From NCBI GenBank assembly GCA_965369325.1, contig CBDUQI010000033.1:1-37225 (forward strand): DNA of 37,225 nucleotides, read 5' to 3'. The position numbers and the translations under genes were made by a program. Each line of letters begins with the position of its first letter. The stretch's first letter is position 1. The notes under the pieces are model-generated. The model did no database searches and was not told the DNA's origin. It saw only the letters and a list, made by a program, of their open reading frames with translations. The DNA comes from CBDUQI01 sp965369325 (GTDB taxonomy: Bacteria; Pseudomonadota; Gammaproteobacteria; Steroidobacterales; JBCBZW01). Positions 24,738 through 32,985 of this stretch are shown piece by piece.

Positions 24738-25760
24738 CTACACCGGCCAGCGCGTCAGGTAAGGCTGTGTCATTTGCTCCGAGACATTCCAAAGCACTTC
24801 AGCCATCGCATCGTTATCAAGGTGGTGCGGCGGCGGCACCGTCACGGGGTTGCAGTCGGCAAAGAACCGACCGCTCACTGTACCCAGTAACGGACTGGCT
24901 GCCACGTGGCAGGAAGTGGCAGCGCCCTGGGCCAGATCCTTAGCGATCAACGGCCCGAATACATCAAATGCGGTCCGTGTTATCCACGACATATTGCGCG
25001 CAATGTTGGTTTTGACCAGACCGGGATGCAGGGCATTGCTGCTCGCCGTGCTATTGCCGAGGCGGGCCGCCAGCGCGCGAGAGAAAAGTGCGTTGGCTAA
25101 CTTGGACTGCCCGTAGGTCGCTCCCCCATCGTACTGAGAGTTGGCCCCCAGTTTGTCGAACTGAATGCCCTCGGCCGGCGCCTGACTCCAGGCCGCACGA
25201 CTGGACACGACCACCACCCGCCCCTGCGGTGCGGCGAGCACAAGCGCCAGCAAGCGGTTCACCAGCACAAAATGCCCGAGGTGATTGATCACAAAGGTGC
25301 GCTCTACACCGCCAGCCGTGGCGAACGTATCGCCCGAGTGAATCCCCGCGTTGCACACGAGCATGTCCAGGGTTGGGGTAATCTCCGCCACCCGTTGTGC
25401 GCAGGCAACCACGCTTGCATAATCGGTGAGCTCAAGCGCTACCGGGGTCAGCGCACCGGACATCGAATCACACGCCGCAGCGGCCTTGGCCAGCGTACGC
25501 CCGGTACCAATCACATGGGCACCACGCAGCGCAAGCACTCGCATGGTTTCTAGTCCAATGCCAGAATTGCAACCGGTAACGAGCGCGGTACGCCCGTGCA
25601 GATCAATCCCCTCGGTCACCTCCTGAGCCGTACTGCCTGCATCAAACGGGCTGACCGGCAGCGCTGTATCAATCACCGGTGCCTGATCTGCGGCACACCC
25701 CGCCAGCGCGGGGGCCAACGCGAACCCGGTGCTGGCGCCAAGGAACGCGCGGCGATTCAT
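24738..25760 (-). CDS. Short-chain dehydrogenase with a Tat/lipoprotein signal
   Basis: 340 residues. Residues about 57-330 are a classical SDR: cofactor motif TGCNSGIG (62-69), NAG (137-139), catalytic Ser near 186-187 in VVSSRAAW, and Y216xxxK220 (YGQSK). This type (retinol-dehydrogenase/WWOX-like) reduces or oxidises carbonyl/alcohol groups with NAD(P). Unusually, the protein begins MNRRAFLGAS followed by a hydrophobic stretch and LAGC (Cys22), a twin-arginine signal with a lipobox. It is therefore predicted to be folded with its cofactor, exported by Tat and lipid-anchored. The start overlaps the stop of the DUF2147 gene by ATGA (25757-25760), so the two are translationally coupled. The substrate is unknown. 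Confidence 0.87.
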   Translation of the reverse strand: MNRRAFLGASTGFALAPALAGCAADQAPVIDTALPVSPFDAGSTAQEVTEGIDLHGRTALVTGCNSGIGLETMRVLALRGAHVIGTGRTLAKAAAACDSMSGALTPVALELTDYASVVACAQRVAEITPTLDMLVCNAGIHSGDTFATAGGVERTFVINHLGHFVLVNRLLALVLAAPQGRVVVVSSRAAWSQAPAEGIQFDKLGANSQYDGGATYGQSKLANALFSRALAARLGNSTASSNALHPGLVKTNIARNMSWITRTAFDVFGPLIAKDLAQGAATSCHVAASPLLGTVSGRFFADCNPVTVPPPHHLDNDAMAEVLWNVSEQMTQPYLTRWPV

Positions 25761-26230
25761 TGTGATGGCAACTGCACACCCGGCGTGTCTTCGCTCACCC
25801 GGGTCCACACCTGCGAGCGCCCGAGCAGCGGCGTACCGATATAGCCGCGCATCTGCAAACGGTCCGGGCCCTTAAGCTTGATATTGGACTTGTACTGCTT
25901 GCCCACATCCGGATCGTAGACCCAGCCGTTCACCCACCGTTTTCCGTTAAACGAGTAATCGCCCATGATCAGCAGCCCCTGCACTTTGCGCTGACGTAGG
26001 GCGGGATCCGGGTTGTTTACATCCCGGGTGTCCTGATCGTCCCGCGTGCCGGGTGGCGCACCGACGATACGCCCGCGATAGCGCTCACCATCGCGTTCGA
26101 TTTTTACAAAGCCGTCGCCCGTTTGCGTCAGCCAGATACCCACGATGGCATCTTCGCCGCCCTGCGCTGCCGCGACTGCGCCAGGGCCAGCTAATACGCA
26201 CATAAGGGCAACGGCAAGAGTTAGTCTCAT
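25757..26230 (-). CDS. Exported DUF2147 domain protein
   Basis: 157 residues. A signal peptide (MRLTLAVALMCVLAGPGAVAAA) precedes a DUF2147 domain with the recognisable IVGIWLTQTGDGFVKIERDG opening, a GLLIMGDYSFNGKRWVNGWVYDP centre and a KLKGPDRLQMRGYIGTPLLGRSQVWTR close. It is predicted to be a small periplasmic beta-barrel of unknown function. The start at 26230 sits behind GAGGGAAA; upstream in-frame codons to 26317 do not look coding. It is coupled to the following SDR by an ATGA overlap, and the TPR-methyltransferase gene ends 90 bases upstream on the same strand, so a three-gene transcription unit is likely. Confidence 0.85.
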   Translation of the reverse strand: MRLTLAVALMCVLAGPGAVAAAQGGEDAIVGIWLTQTGDGFVKIERDGERYRGRIVGAPPGTRDDQDTRDVNNPDPALRQRKVQGLLIMGDYSFNGKRWVNGWVYDPDVGKQYKSNIKLKGPDRLQMRGYIGTPLLGRSQVWTRVSEDTPGVQLPSQ

Positions 26231-26320
26231 CGGTTGATTTCCCTCTAATCCTGTAGGTCGGGTGGGTAGTATTAAAAGACGGGCGCTGGGATAAAAACCC
26301 CGCGGGGAGGCGAGCACTTG

Positions 26321-27805
26321 TCACCTCGCGTGCCGCTGGCGGGTGAGCCCAACCGTATCGCCAACCAACGCAAACTGCAATCGCCAATCACTGTGGCTGA
26401 CCACCGCATCGCAGCGCTGACCAGGGAGCACCGGACAATCGTGTGGCAAAAACTGGACCACCTGACGCCAGTGCAGTCGGTCCGAGGCTGGATCCGGCTG
26501 ACTGCTGAGGCGCACCTCGGCGTCCAGGTGCAAATCAAACCAGAAGACGAAGGCGTGTGCAGTGCCGGGCGCCACCACCGGTAAGCTCAGTTGGGTAGTA
26601 TGCGGGGCCGAGTCGGCGGTGGCCGCGGGCGGCGCGTGGAAGTCGATCGACAAGGCACGGACAGGATCGCTCAGCAAACGATGAGTGCTCGAGGCCAGAT
26701 GCACCTGCACCGCGCGTGAGGGATCACGCAGGGCATCGAATGCCGACAGATCGAACCCGCACACCTCGCGCAGCGGATACGCCTGACGCAAGGCGGGCAG
26801 TTCCACCAGCGCGACGTAAATTTCCGCCGCCTGCGGAATGACACGCGCCCCCGCCACAGCTAGGTTTGCCAGCGCGTGGCGCACACTCGGCAGTACGCCT
26901 TCGCCAATCAGCTTGCTGTCAAGAATCTCCGACACCACCAAGTCGACCTTGCGCGGCAAATCGCCTCTTACCCGCAGCGTGCTGGAGTTACGGGGCAGCA
27001 CCTGAATTCGCGAGGCAAACCCGTTTCGCTGAATGTTCTGTGCCGCCGCCGCAGCGGCCGGCGCAAACAGCTCGCAGGCCGTCACACGCGCAGCGCCTGC
27101 GCGTGCCGCCATCAAGGCCAGCAAGCCGGAGCCCGTGCCAATATCCAGCACATGCATGCCTGGGCGTACGGCCCGCTCGATCGCACGCTGGTAGGCCTGA
27201 TTGCGCGTTTGATCGGCCAGCATCTCAAAGTGCCACGGGGAGACGAACCGCGCCTGCTGCGCGCGCAGGTTGCCTTTGGCAGGACCGTAACCGGGCTTAA
27301 TTTGCAGCGCTCGCTCATAGCAGCCACGCGCCTGCTCCGTGCGGCCCAGATCACCCAGCGCGTTGCCCAGGTTATTCCACACGTGATATCGCTGCGGCTC
27401 CATCGCCAGCGCACGCTCGTAGCTGAGCAGGGCGTTTTCCGGCTGCCCGCTCTGGACGAGCGCGTCGCCGCGATTGCTTAACGCCTCGGCATCCTCACCT
27501 TGCGCCAGCACTGCATCGAAGCACGCCAGCGCCTCAGCTAAGCGGCCCGCCTGCATTAACAGATAGCCAAGATGGTTGCGAGCAAGATGATAGGCGGGAT
27601 TAACATCCAGCGCGCGGCGCATCGCCTGGCGAGCCGCTGCCGCCTGCCCCTGTTGATGCAACACAATGCCAAGATCGGTGACAGCCACGAAGTCCTCTGG
27701 CGTATGCGCCAACAACTCGCGATAGCAGGCCTCAGCCTGCCTCAGCTGCCCAGCCTTAAGATGTGCTTTCGCTTTGTTGTGGATACCCGTAGTTGCCTTG
27801 CGCAC
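26321..27805 (-). CDS. TPR protein fused to an arginine-methyltransferase-like domain
   Basis: 494 residues, starting with GTG at 27805. Residues about 5-180 are five or so tetratricopeptide repeats (for example NLGNALGDLGRTEQARGCYE). Then FVSPWHFEMLADQTRNQAYQ and a SAM-binding domain: DIGTGSG (221-227), acidic E245, and SEILDSKLIGEG (292-303), which matches the double-Glu loop of protein arginine methyltransferases of the PRMT7/PRMT9 type (E293 and E302). A beta-barrel-like C-terminal half follows. TPR plus PRMT is the domain order of eukaryotic PRMT9. Automatic pipelines may call it an L11-methyltransferase-like or plain TPR protein. The cytoplasmic target is unknown. It heads a probable operon with DUF2147 and the SDR. 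Confidence 0.8.
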   Translation of the reverse strand: MRKATTGIHNKAKAHLKAGQLRQAEACYRELLAHTPEDFVAVTDLGIVLHQQGQAAAARQAMRRALDVNPAYHLARNHLGYLLMQAGRLAEALACFDAVLAQGEDAEALSNRGDALVQSGQPENALLSYERALAMEPQRYHVWNNLGNALGDLGRTEQARGCYERALQIKPGYGPAKGNLRAQQARFVSPWHFEMLADQTRNQAYQRAIERAVRPGMHVLDIGTGSGLLALMAARAGAARVTACELFAPAAAAAAQNIQRNGFASRIQVLPRNSSTLRVRGDLPRKVDLVVSEILDSKLIGEGVLPSVRHALANLAVAGARVIPQAAEIYVALVELPALRQAYPLREVCGFDLSAFDALRDPSRAVQVHLASSTHRLLSDPVRALSIDFHAPPAATADSAPHTTQLSLPVVAPGTAHAFVFWFDLHLDAEVRLSSQPDPASDRLHWRQVVQFLPHDCPVLPGQRCDAVVSHSDWRLQFALVGDTVGLTRQRHAR

Positions 27806-28079
27806 TCACCCGACCCGTGCCATCCCAAGGGCGCTACGGCCCGATTTTCTACGCCTGCAATTAGGGCGTTCTGACCCGCCTCATGTTGGGTAGTTCCCCA
27901 GATAAGACTAACTGCCACGCGAGTTATCGAGTCGCGATATCACTACGCGATCTGACCAACACCTGCTCAGCCGCGCTTGATACTTCGCCGAAGCAATACC
28001 TAGAATTTTGTGGATCGCGTAACGCGGCGCGAGCAATTAAGTTAGGCTGCGGCCAACCAGTGAGTTTGAGGGGGACCCC

Positions 28080-29414
28080 ATGACTGCACAGCAACAAGTA
28101 AAAACCGCGATTGCACGGGCTAAAGAGCATCAGAAACTGAATCTGCTTATCACCATGGATGAGCAAGGCGCGATGAAGCGCGCCCGCGCGCTGGACGAGG
28201 CCCACGCGCAGGGACGAAAGACCGGTCCGCTGCACGGCATGCCCATTGTGGTAAAGGACAACATCCACCTCGCGGGCGTCACCAACACCGCCGGCACCCC
28301 GGCGCTGGAGACGTTTGTGCCCGATGCAACCAACGAGACGCTTGAGTGTCTGCTCGGCGCAGGTGCCGTCGTCATTGGTAAGGCGAACCTGCACGAACTG
28401 GCCTTCGGCATCACCAGTAACAACGCGGCCTACGGCGCGGTCGGCAATCCGATCAACCCGACATTGTTTGCGGGTGGCAGCAGCGGCGGTACTGCCGCAG
28501 CGGTGGCAGCTGGGGTCGTGCCGGCAGGGCTAGGTACCGACACGGGAGGATCAGTGAGAATCCCAGCCGCACTGACTGGCGTCTGCGGGTTCCGCCCCTC
28601 CAGCGGGCGATACCCTAGTACGCGCGTCACACCAATTTCGCACACGCGCGATACCGTCGGCACGATTGCGCGGACGGTGGAAGACCTCATACGACTCGAT
28701 AATGTTATCGTTCCAAGCGCGCCGGCCGCGCCGCAGATGGACAACACCCAGATCCGTCTAGGGGTGCCACGAGCGTACTACTACGCCGGACTAGACCGCG
28801 CGATTGTGCCCGTGATCGAGCGCGCATTGGCACGATTGGATGCGGCGGGTATTACGCTGATCGAAGCGGACTTTCCGGACCTGCCGGAGTTGATTCAGGC
28901 CAGTGCTTTCCCAATTGCGCTGTACGAAGCGGCACACGACCTGCCTGCTTATCTGCACCAGTACAACACGGGCATCGGCATGGAAGAACTGGCGCGGCGC
29001 AGCGCCAGTGAGGATGTGCACGGCATCATGGCATCACTGCTCGGTGACGGCGCGATGCCAGAGGAGGCGTATCAAAGCGCGCTGAAGGCGCGGGAGGCTC
29101 TGCGTCATGGCATGGCCGGGTACTTTCAGTCCAATAAACTGCACGGAATGGTATTTCCGTGCACCACACTGCCGGCCCGCCCGATTGACGGCAGCATGCA
29201 CAGCGTCGAACTCAACGGCGAGCAGGTACCCACCTTCCCCACCTACATTCGCAACACCGATCCGGCGAGCGTTGCCGCCCTGCCAGGGGTCACAGTGCCA
29301 GTGGGGAAAACCAGCGGCGGTTTACCGGTGGGACTTGAATTGGACGGCCCCGAAAAAAGCGACACAACAATTCTTGCAATCGCCGCGCGAGTCGTATCAA
29401 CTGTGGGCGCCTAG
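28080..29414 (+). CDS. Amidase signature family hydrolase
   Basis: 444 residues with the full Ser-cisSer-Lys triad: K59 in PIVVKDNI, cis-Ser134 in AGGSSGGTAAAVAAG and nucleophile S158 in GTDTGGSVRIPAA. It hydrolyses a C-N amide bond; the family includes indoleacetamide hydrolase, mandelamide hydrolase and GatA, and this free-standing form is not GatA in a gatCAB operon. It starts with ATG at 28080 behind GAGGGGG. No signal peptide is seen, so it is cytoplasmic. A TonB receptor gene begins 61 bases downstream on the same strand, suggesting uptake of an amide- or peptide-like substrate followed by intracellular cleavage. The 274-base gap upstream, toward the divergent TPR-methyltransferase gene, shows no element I can name. 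Confidence 0.9.
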   Translation: MTAQQQVKTAIARAKEHQKLNLLITMDEQGAMKRARALDEAHAQGRKTGPLHGMPIVVKDNIHLAGVTNTAGTPALETFVPDATNETLECLLGAGAVVIGKANLHELAFGITSNNAAYGAVGNPINPTLFAGGSSGGTAAAVAAGVVPAGLGTDTGGSVRIPAALTGVCGFRPSSGRYPSTRVTPISHTRDTVGTIARTVEDLIRLDNVIVPSAPAAPQMDNTQIRLGVPRAYYYAGLDRAIVPVIERALARLDAAGITLIEADFPDLPELIQASAFPIALYEAAHDLPAYLHQYNTGIGMEELARRSASEDVHGIMASLLGDGAMPEEAYQSALKAREALRHGMAGYFQSNKLHGMVFPCTTLPARPIDGSMHSVELNGEQVPTFPTYIRNTDPASVAALPGVTVPVGKTSGGLPVGLELDGPEKSDTTILAIAARVVSTVGA

Positions 29415-29475
29415 CGCGCCAGACCAGTGCAGTGGCTGGCCGAAGGCTATCCGCGTTTTAGTATCAGGGGGAGTT

Positions 29476-31719
29476 ATGAACGGATCCACATTCAGGCGCT
29501 TAGTTGGCGCGGCGCTTCTACTCGGCGCGGGCTCATCAGCCCAGGCGCAGCAACTGGAAGAGGTGGTGGTCACCGCCCAGCATCGCCAGGAAAGCCTTCA
29601 GTCGATACCGGTGACCGTTAGCGCACTCACGGCAGACACCCTCGCAAAGGCCGACATCTTCGATCCGGCCACCGTCGCCGCCAATGTCCCCGGCATGGCC
29701 TATGCCGAGTTCTCACCGGGTCAGGCCCTTGTGTCCATGCGCGGTATTAGCTCGATTGACGATGGCGCAGGCCTCGACAACTCCGTCTCCCTGTTCCTTG
29801 ACGGGGTGTATATCGGACGTCTGGCCAGTATTAATTTCGACATGTTCGATCTTGAGCGTCTGGAGGTGCTGCGTGGCCCGCAGGGCACGCTGTTCGGACG
29901 TAACTCGATTGGCGGCGCTATTAATGTGGTGTCCTCCAAACCGTCCGACACACCGACCGCGAAGGTGGGCGTGACCGTGGGTAACGAGGGCATCTTCCGC
30001 ACTCAAGCCTACCTGAGCGGGCCATTGTCCGATCAGCTGTCCGCCAAAATCGTGGTTAACCATCGCCAGCACGACGGCTTCGTCGACAATGTCATTCTGA
30101 ACAAGAAACAGCAAGATGAAGACCAGACCTCCTTCCGCGGACAGGTCCGCTACACCGCCGAAAGCTCGGACTGGTTGCTGTCCGGCGACTACATGGAGGA
30201 TGACCGCGAAGACATGGGTCGCACACCGCTCGCGGACAACGCACCGCTGATCGCGATCCAGGCTGCCAACGGCGGCGGCGGTCGTAACGTCACCGCGCCT
30301 GCTGACGGCTTTTCCAAACGTTCGGCCAGCGGCGTCAGCCTTAGGGGCGAAATCGAACGCGAGAACGGCATCTTCACCACCATCACCGCCGTACGCAACG
30401 CGGAAACGGATTGGGAGATGGCCTCGGCCGGTGCGCCACTGGGCGGTCTGGGTTTGCCGTTTGACGAGGTGATTGATGACATTATCGAAGACATCAGCAC
30501 CTTCTCACAGGAGTTTCGCTGGACCTCAACGCAGTCAGGCCCGTTCAACTACACCGGCGGTGCCTACTTCCTCAAAGAAGACACCGACCGCGTGGAGCAG
30601 TTCAAGATCACAGCCGCGGGCGTTCAGGATCCCAACACTGTGTTCCGCCTGGCGGACCCGGGCGACCAGGCAGTCATCGGTAACGAGTACGCAGCCACGT
30701 TTAACGAAACCACCAGTTGGGCCTTGTACGGTCAGGGCACCTATGATTTCAACGACGCAGTGACGCTGACCTTCGGTGGGCGCTACACCGTGGATGACAA
30801 AAAGTACCGCGCCAATAGCGTCAACTGCGGCGCTGACCGCACCGGCACTGCCTTCGAAGGGTTTCCGGCCTGCGCTGGCGTGGGCGGCAGCCTTGCCATT
30901 ATCGCCGAGTCCTTTGATCTGCGCACCAGCGAGGATTGGGATGACTTCTCCGCTAAAGTCGCGCTGCAGTGGCAGGCCAGTGACAACGCGATGTTGTTCG
31001 CCTCGGCCTCACAGGGCTACAAGAGCGGTGGCTTCGGCGGCTCCCAGGGCATCGCGGCAGCGGCGATCACGCCGGTTGAGCCTGAGACCGCAATTAACTA
31101 TGAAGTAGGATACAAGGGCGATCTTGCCAACGACACGCTGCGCGTGAACATCACCGGCTTCTTCACCGACTACGAAGACTTGCAGGTGGTACGGTTCGGG
31201 CCCGTACCCGGGTCGGACTTCGGCACTTTTGTGACCACCAACATCGGCACCGCCGAGATCTCGGGCCTGGAAACGGAACTAACCTGGTTCCCGACCGAGA
31301 ACCTGAAGCTCACCGGCAACCTGGCACTGCTGGACACCGACGTGCAGGGTTTGATTCTCAACGACATTGATGTCTCAGGCTCGGATCTGCGCCAGGCACC
31401 CGACACCTCTTACAACATTGCGGCGGAGTACAACTGGCCGATGCAGGACGGTGAACTGGATCTGCGTGTCTCGTTATCACACACCGATGAGCAGATAACT
31501 GACTACCTGGATCAGCGCACCATCGTGCAGGAGCAGGACCTGCTCGATGCGCGCATTGGTTGGGTGTCCGGTGATGAACGCTGGGAGGTGGCGCTGTGGG
31601 GCAAGAACCTGACCGATGAGCTGTACATCGCTCACAGCTATGTCATTGGCCCGGGCGTGATCGGCGTGTTCGGCCCACCGCGCACCGTCGGGCTCACCGT
31701 CAACTGGTCCATGCAGTAA
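29476..31719 (+). CDS. TonB-dependent outer-membrane receptor
   Basis: 747 residues from the ATG at 29476 (GGGGGAG ribosome-binding site). The longer open frame to 29107 overlaps the amidase and is not used. Signal peptide to AQAQ (about residue 25), then LEEVVVTAQHRQESLQSIPV, a typical TonB box and plug start in receptors of the IroN/FyuA-type 'TonB-dependent receptor' group. LEVLRGPQGTLFGRNSIGGAINVVS closes the plug. The barrel ends in a terminal VGLTVNWSMQ. There is no N-terminal STN signalling domain, although an FecR-type regulator is encoded downstream. The ligand is unknown; this large group includes uptake of organic nutrients, and the adjacent amidase is a clue. Confidence 0.9.
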   Translation: MNGSTFRRLVGAALLLGAGSSAQAQQLEEVVVTAQHRQESLQSIPVTVSALTADTLAKADIFDPATVAANVPGMAYAEFSPGQALVSMRGISSIDDGAGLDNSVSLFLDGVYIGRLASINFDMFDLERLEVLRGPQGTLFGRNSIGGAINVVSSKPSDTPTAKVGVTVGNEGIFRTQAYLSGPLSDQLSAKIVVNHRQHDGFVDNVILNKKQQDEDQTSFRGQVRYTAESSDWLLSGDYMEDDREDMGRTPLADNAPLIAIQAANGGGGRNVTAPADGFSKRSASGVSLRGEIERENGIFTTITAVRNAETDWEMASAGAPLGGLGLPFDEVIDDIIEDISTFSQEFRWTSTQSGPFNYTGGAYFLKEDTDRVEQFKITAAGVQDPNTVFRLADPGDQAVIGNEYAATFNETTSWALYGQGTYDFNDAVTLTFGGRYTVDDKKYRANSVNCGADRTGTAFEGFPACAGVGGSLAIIAESFDLRTSEDWDDFSAKVALQWQASDNAMLFASASQGYKSGGFGGSQGIAAAAITPVEPETAINYEVGYKGDLANDTLRVNITGFFTDYEDLQVVRFGPVPGSDFGTFVTTNIGTAEISGLETELTWFPTENLKLTGNLALLDTDVQGLILNDIDVSGSDLRQAPDTSYNIAAEYNWPMQDGELDLRVSLSHTDEQITDYLDQRTIVQEQDLLDARIGWVSGDERWEVALWGKNLTDELYIAHSYVIGPGVIGVFGPPRTVGLTVNWSMQ

Positions 31720-31769
31720 CCAGCGGCATGGCTGCATCGTCGGCGTAAGGCTGGCGCGGGCACTTGGGT

Positions 31770-31805
31770 AACGCCCATCCGGAGAACCGGGTGGGCGTTT
31801 TTATT
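31770..31805 (+). terminator. Strong Rho-independent terminator after the TonB receptor
   Basis: 13-bp stem with one G-T wobble: AACGCCCATCCGG (31770-31782), loop AGAA, CCGGGTGGGCGTT (31787-31799), followed by TTTTATTT. It lies 50 bases after the receptor stop. It separates the amidase-receptor unit from the homocysteine methyltransferase gene. Confidence 0.9.
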
Positions 31806-31849
31806 TGCCTGCCCGTACATCTATGCAGTTCGGGTCATCATTTGGTCAG

Positions 31850-31869
31850 GAACTGGTCAGCCCCAGTTC
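31850..31869. other. Hairpin in the leader of the homocysteine methyltransferase gene
   Basis: GAACTGG (31850-31856) and CCAGTTC (31863-31869) form a 7-bp stem with a 6-base loop, about 90 bases before the ATG. I could not match the leader to a SAM or SAH riboswitch consensus. It may be structural or chance. Confidence 0.3.
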
Positions 31870-31955
31870 ATGCGCCCGGCCGCTCACTTCGTCATAGTAC
31901 TGCGACGTTACTCGCCCCCCACGGCGCCCGCGCCACACACAAGGAGGAAATCACA

Positions 31956-32903
31956 ATGACCCAGTATCGTGAGCAACTGCCCCAACTATCCGACCGGTTG
32001 TTTTTGACCGACGCAGGTATCGAAACCGACCTGATCTTTAACCACGGCATCGACATTCCCGAGTTTGCCGCCCACACACTATTGCCAAACGCCGACACGC
32101 GCGAGGCTGTCGCCCGTTACCTTCGTGGATTTTTGTCACTCGCCCGCGAGCACGACACCGGCTTTATCCTGGACAGCCAAACATGGAAAGCGCATATGCA
32201 TTGGGCCGGCGACCTTGGCGTTAGCCAGATGCAGTTGCAACAAACCAACCGCGAAGCCATTGCGTTTATCGCCGCTCTGCGAGATGAGTTCGCTGACAAC
32301 ACACAGCCCATCGTGCTCAATGGTGTGATTGGTCCGCGCGGCGATGCCTACGCGCCAGAAACCTCCATCGCCGCACAGGAAGCCGAGACTTACCACGCCA
32401 CCCAGGTTCGTTGGTTGGCCGACACCCAGGTGGACATGATTACCGGCCTCACCTTTACCCAGGCAGATGAAGCCATCGGCCTGATCCGGGCCGCCACGCA
32501 GACATCCCTGCCAGTGGCAATCTCCTTCACCGTGGAGACCGACGGACGTCTGCCGACCGGCCAATCACTGGCGGACGCCATCACCGAGGTGGACACCGCG
32601 ACCGACGCCGCCGCCAGCTACTTCATGGTGAACTGCGCGCATCCTGAGCACTTTGACGACGTGCTTGACGATAGTGCCTGGGCCCGACGCATTCGTGGAT
32701 TGCGCTGCAACGCGTCCCGCGCCAGCCACGCAGAGCTGGACGAATGCGAAGTGCTGGATGATGGCGACCCGGTGGAGTTGGCCGGGCAATACGAGCAACT
32801 GGTCCAGAAAATGCCCTGGGTGAATATTTTTGGCGGTTGCTGCGGATCAGATCTTCGCCATGTGACTGAGATCGCCGGGCGCTTCGCGTCAAAACCAGCG
32901 TAA
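31956..32903 (+). CDS. Homocysteine S-methyltransferase family protein
   Basis: 315 residues. Pfam S-methyl_trans-type barrel that moves a methyl group to homocysteine or another thiol/selenol. Zinc ligands are visible: the Cys of FMVNCAHPEHF (about residue 228) and the Cys pair of IFGGCCGSDLRH (about 294-295). TDAGIETDLIF near the N-terminus is the usual family opening (DGGxxTxL). The ATG at 31956 follows an ideal AAGGAGG site; an open frame back to 31764 is not coding. There is no B12-binding or folate domain, so the methyl donor is probably SAM or S-methylmethionine, or the substrate is different. It is cut off from the upstream receptor by a terminator. Confidence 0.88.
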   Translation: MTQYREQLPQLSDRLFLTDAGIETDLIFNHGIDIPEFAAHTLLPNADTREAVARYLRGFLSLAREHDTGFILDSQTWKAHMHWAGDLGVSQMQLQQTNREAIAFIAALRDEFADNTQPIVLNGVIGPRGDAYAPETSIAAQEAETYHATQVRWLADTQVDMITGLTFTQADEAIGLIRAATQTSLPVAISFTVETDGRLPTGQSLADAITEVDTATDAAASYFMVNCAHPEHFDDVLDDSAWARRIRGLRCNASRASHAELDECEVLDDGDPVELAGQYEQLVQKMPWVNIFGGCCGSDLRHVTEIAGRFASKPA

Positions 32904-32958
32904 CGGCGTTCCGCCACACCCGCTATCTTCTTCGTCATTTTCACTCTATGATATAGCT

Positions 32959-32979
32959 CTGGCCGCGATCTGCGGCCGG
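32959..32979 (+). other. Hairpin at the 5' end of the sigma4-FecR gene
   Basis: GGCCGC (32961-32966), loop GATCT, GCGGCC (32972-32977), extended by two weaker pairs. It ends 6 bases before the ATG at 32986 and includes part of the GGAG there, so it could hide the ribosome-binding site. There is no T-run, so it is not a terminator. Confidence 0.35.
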
Positions 32980-32985
32980 AGCGCG

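Noticed and set aside
27883..28083. 66-residue open frame upstream of the amidase
   Set aside because: Overlaps the amidase start, has no ribosome-binding site and no recognisable motif.
29107..29475. N-terminal extension of the second TonB receptor
   Set aside because: This part overlaps the amidase gene and is out of its frame. The signal peptide and ribosome-binding site place the start at 29476.
31806..31955. SAM or SAH riboswitch before the homocysteine methyltransferase gene
   Set aside because: Only one 7-bp hairpin is present, and no known riboswitch core sequence could be matched.
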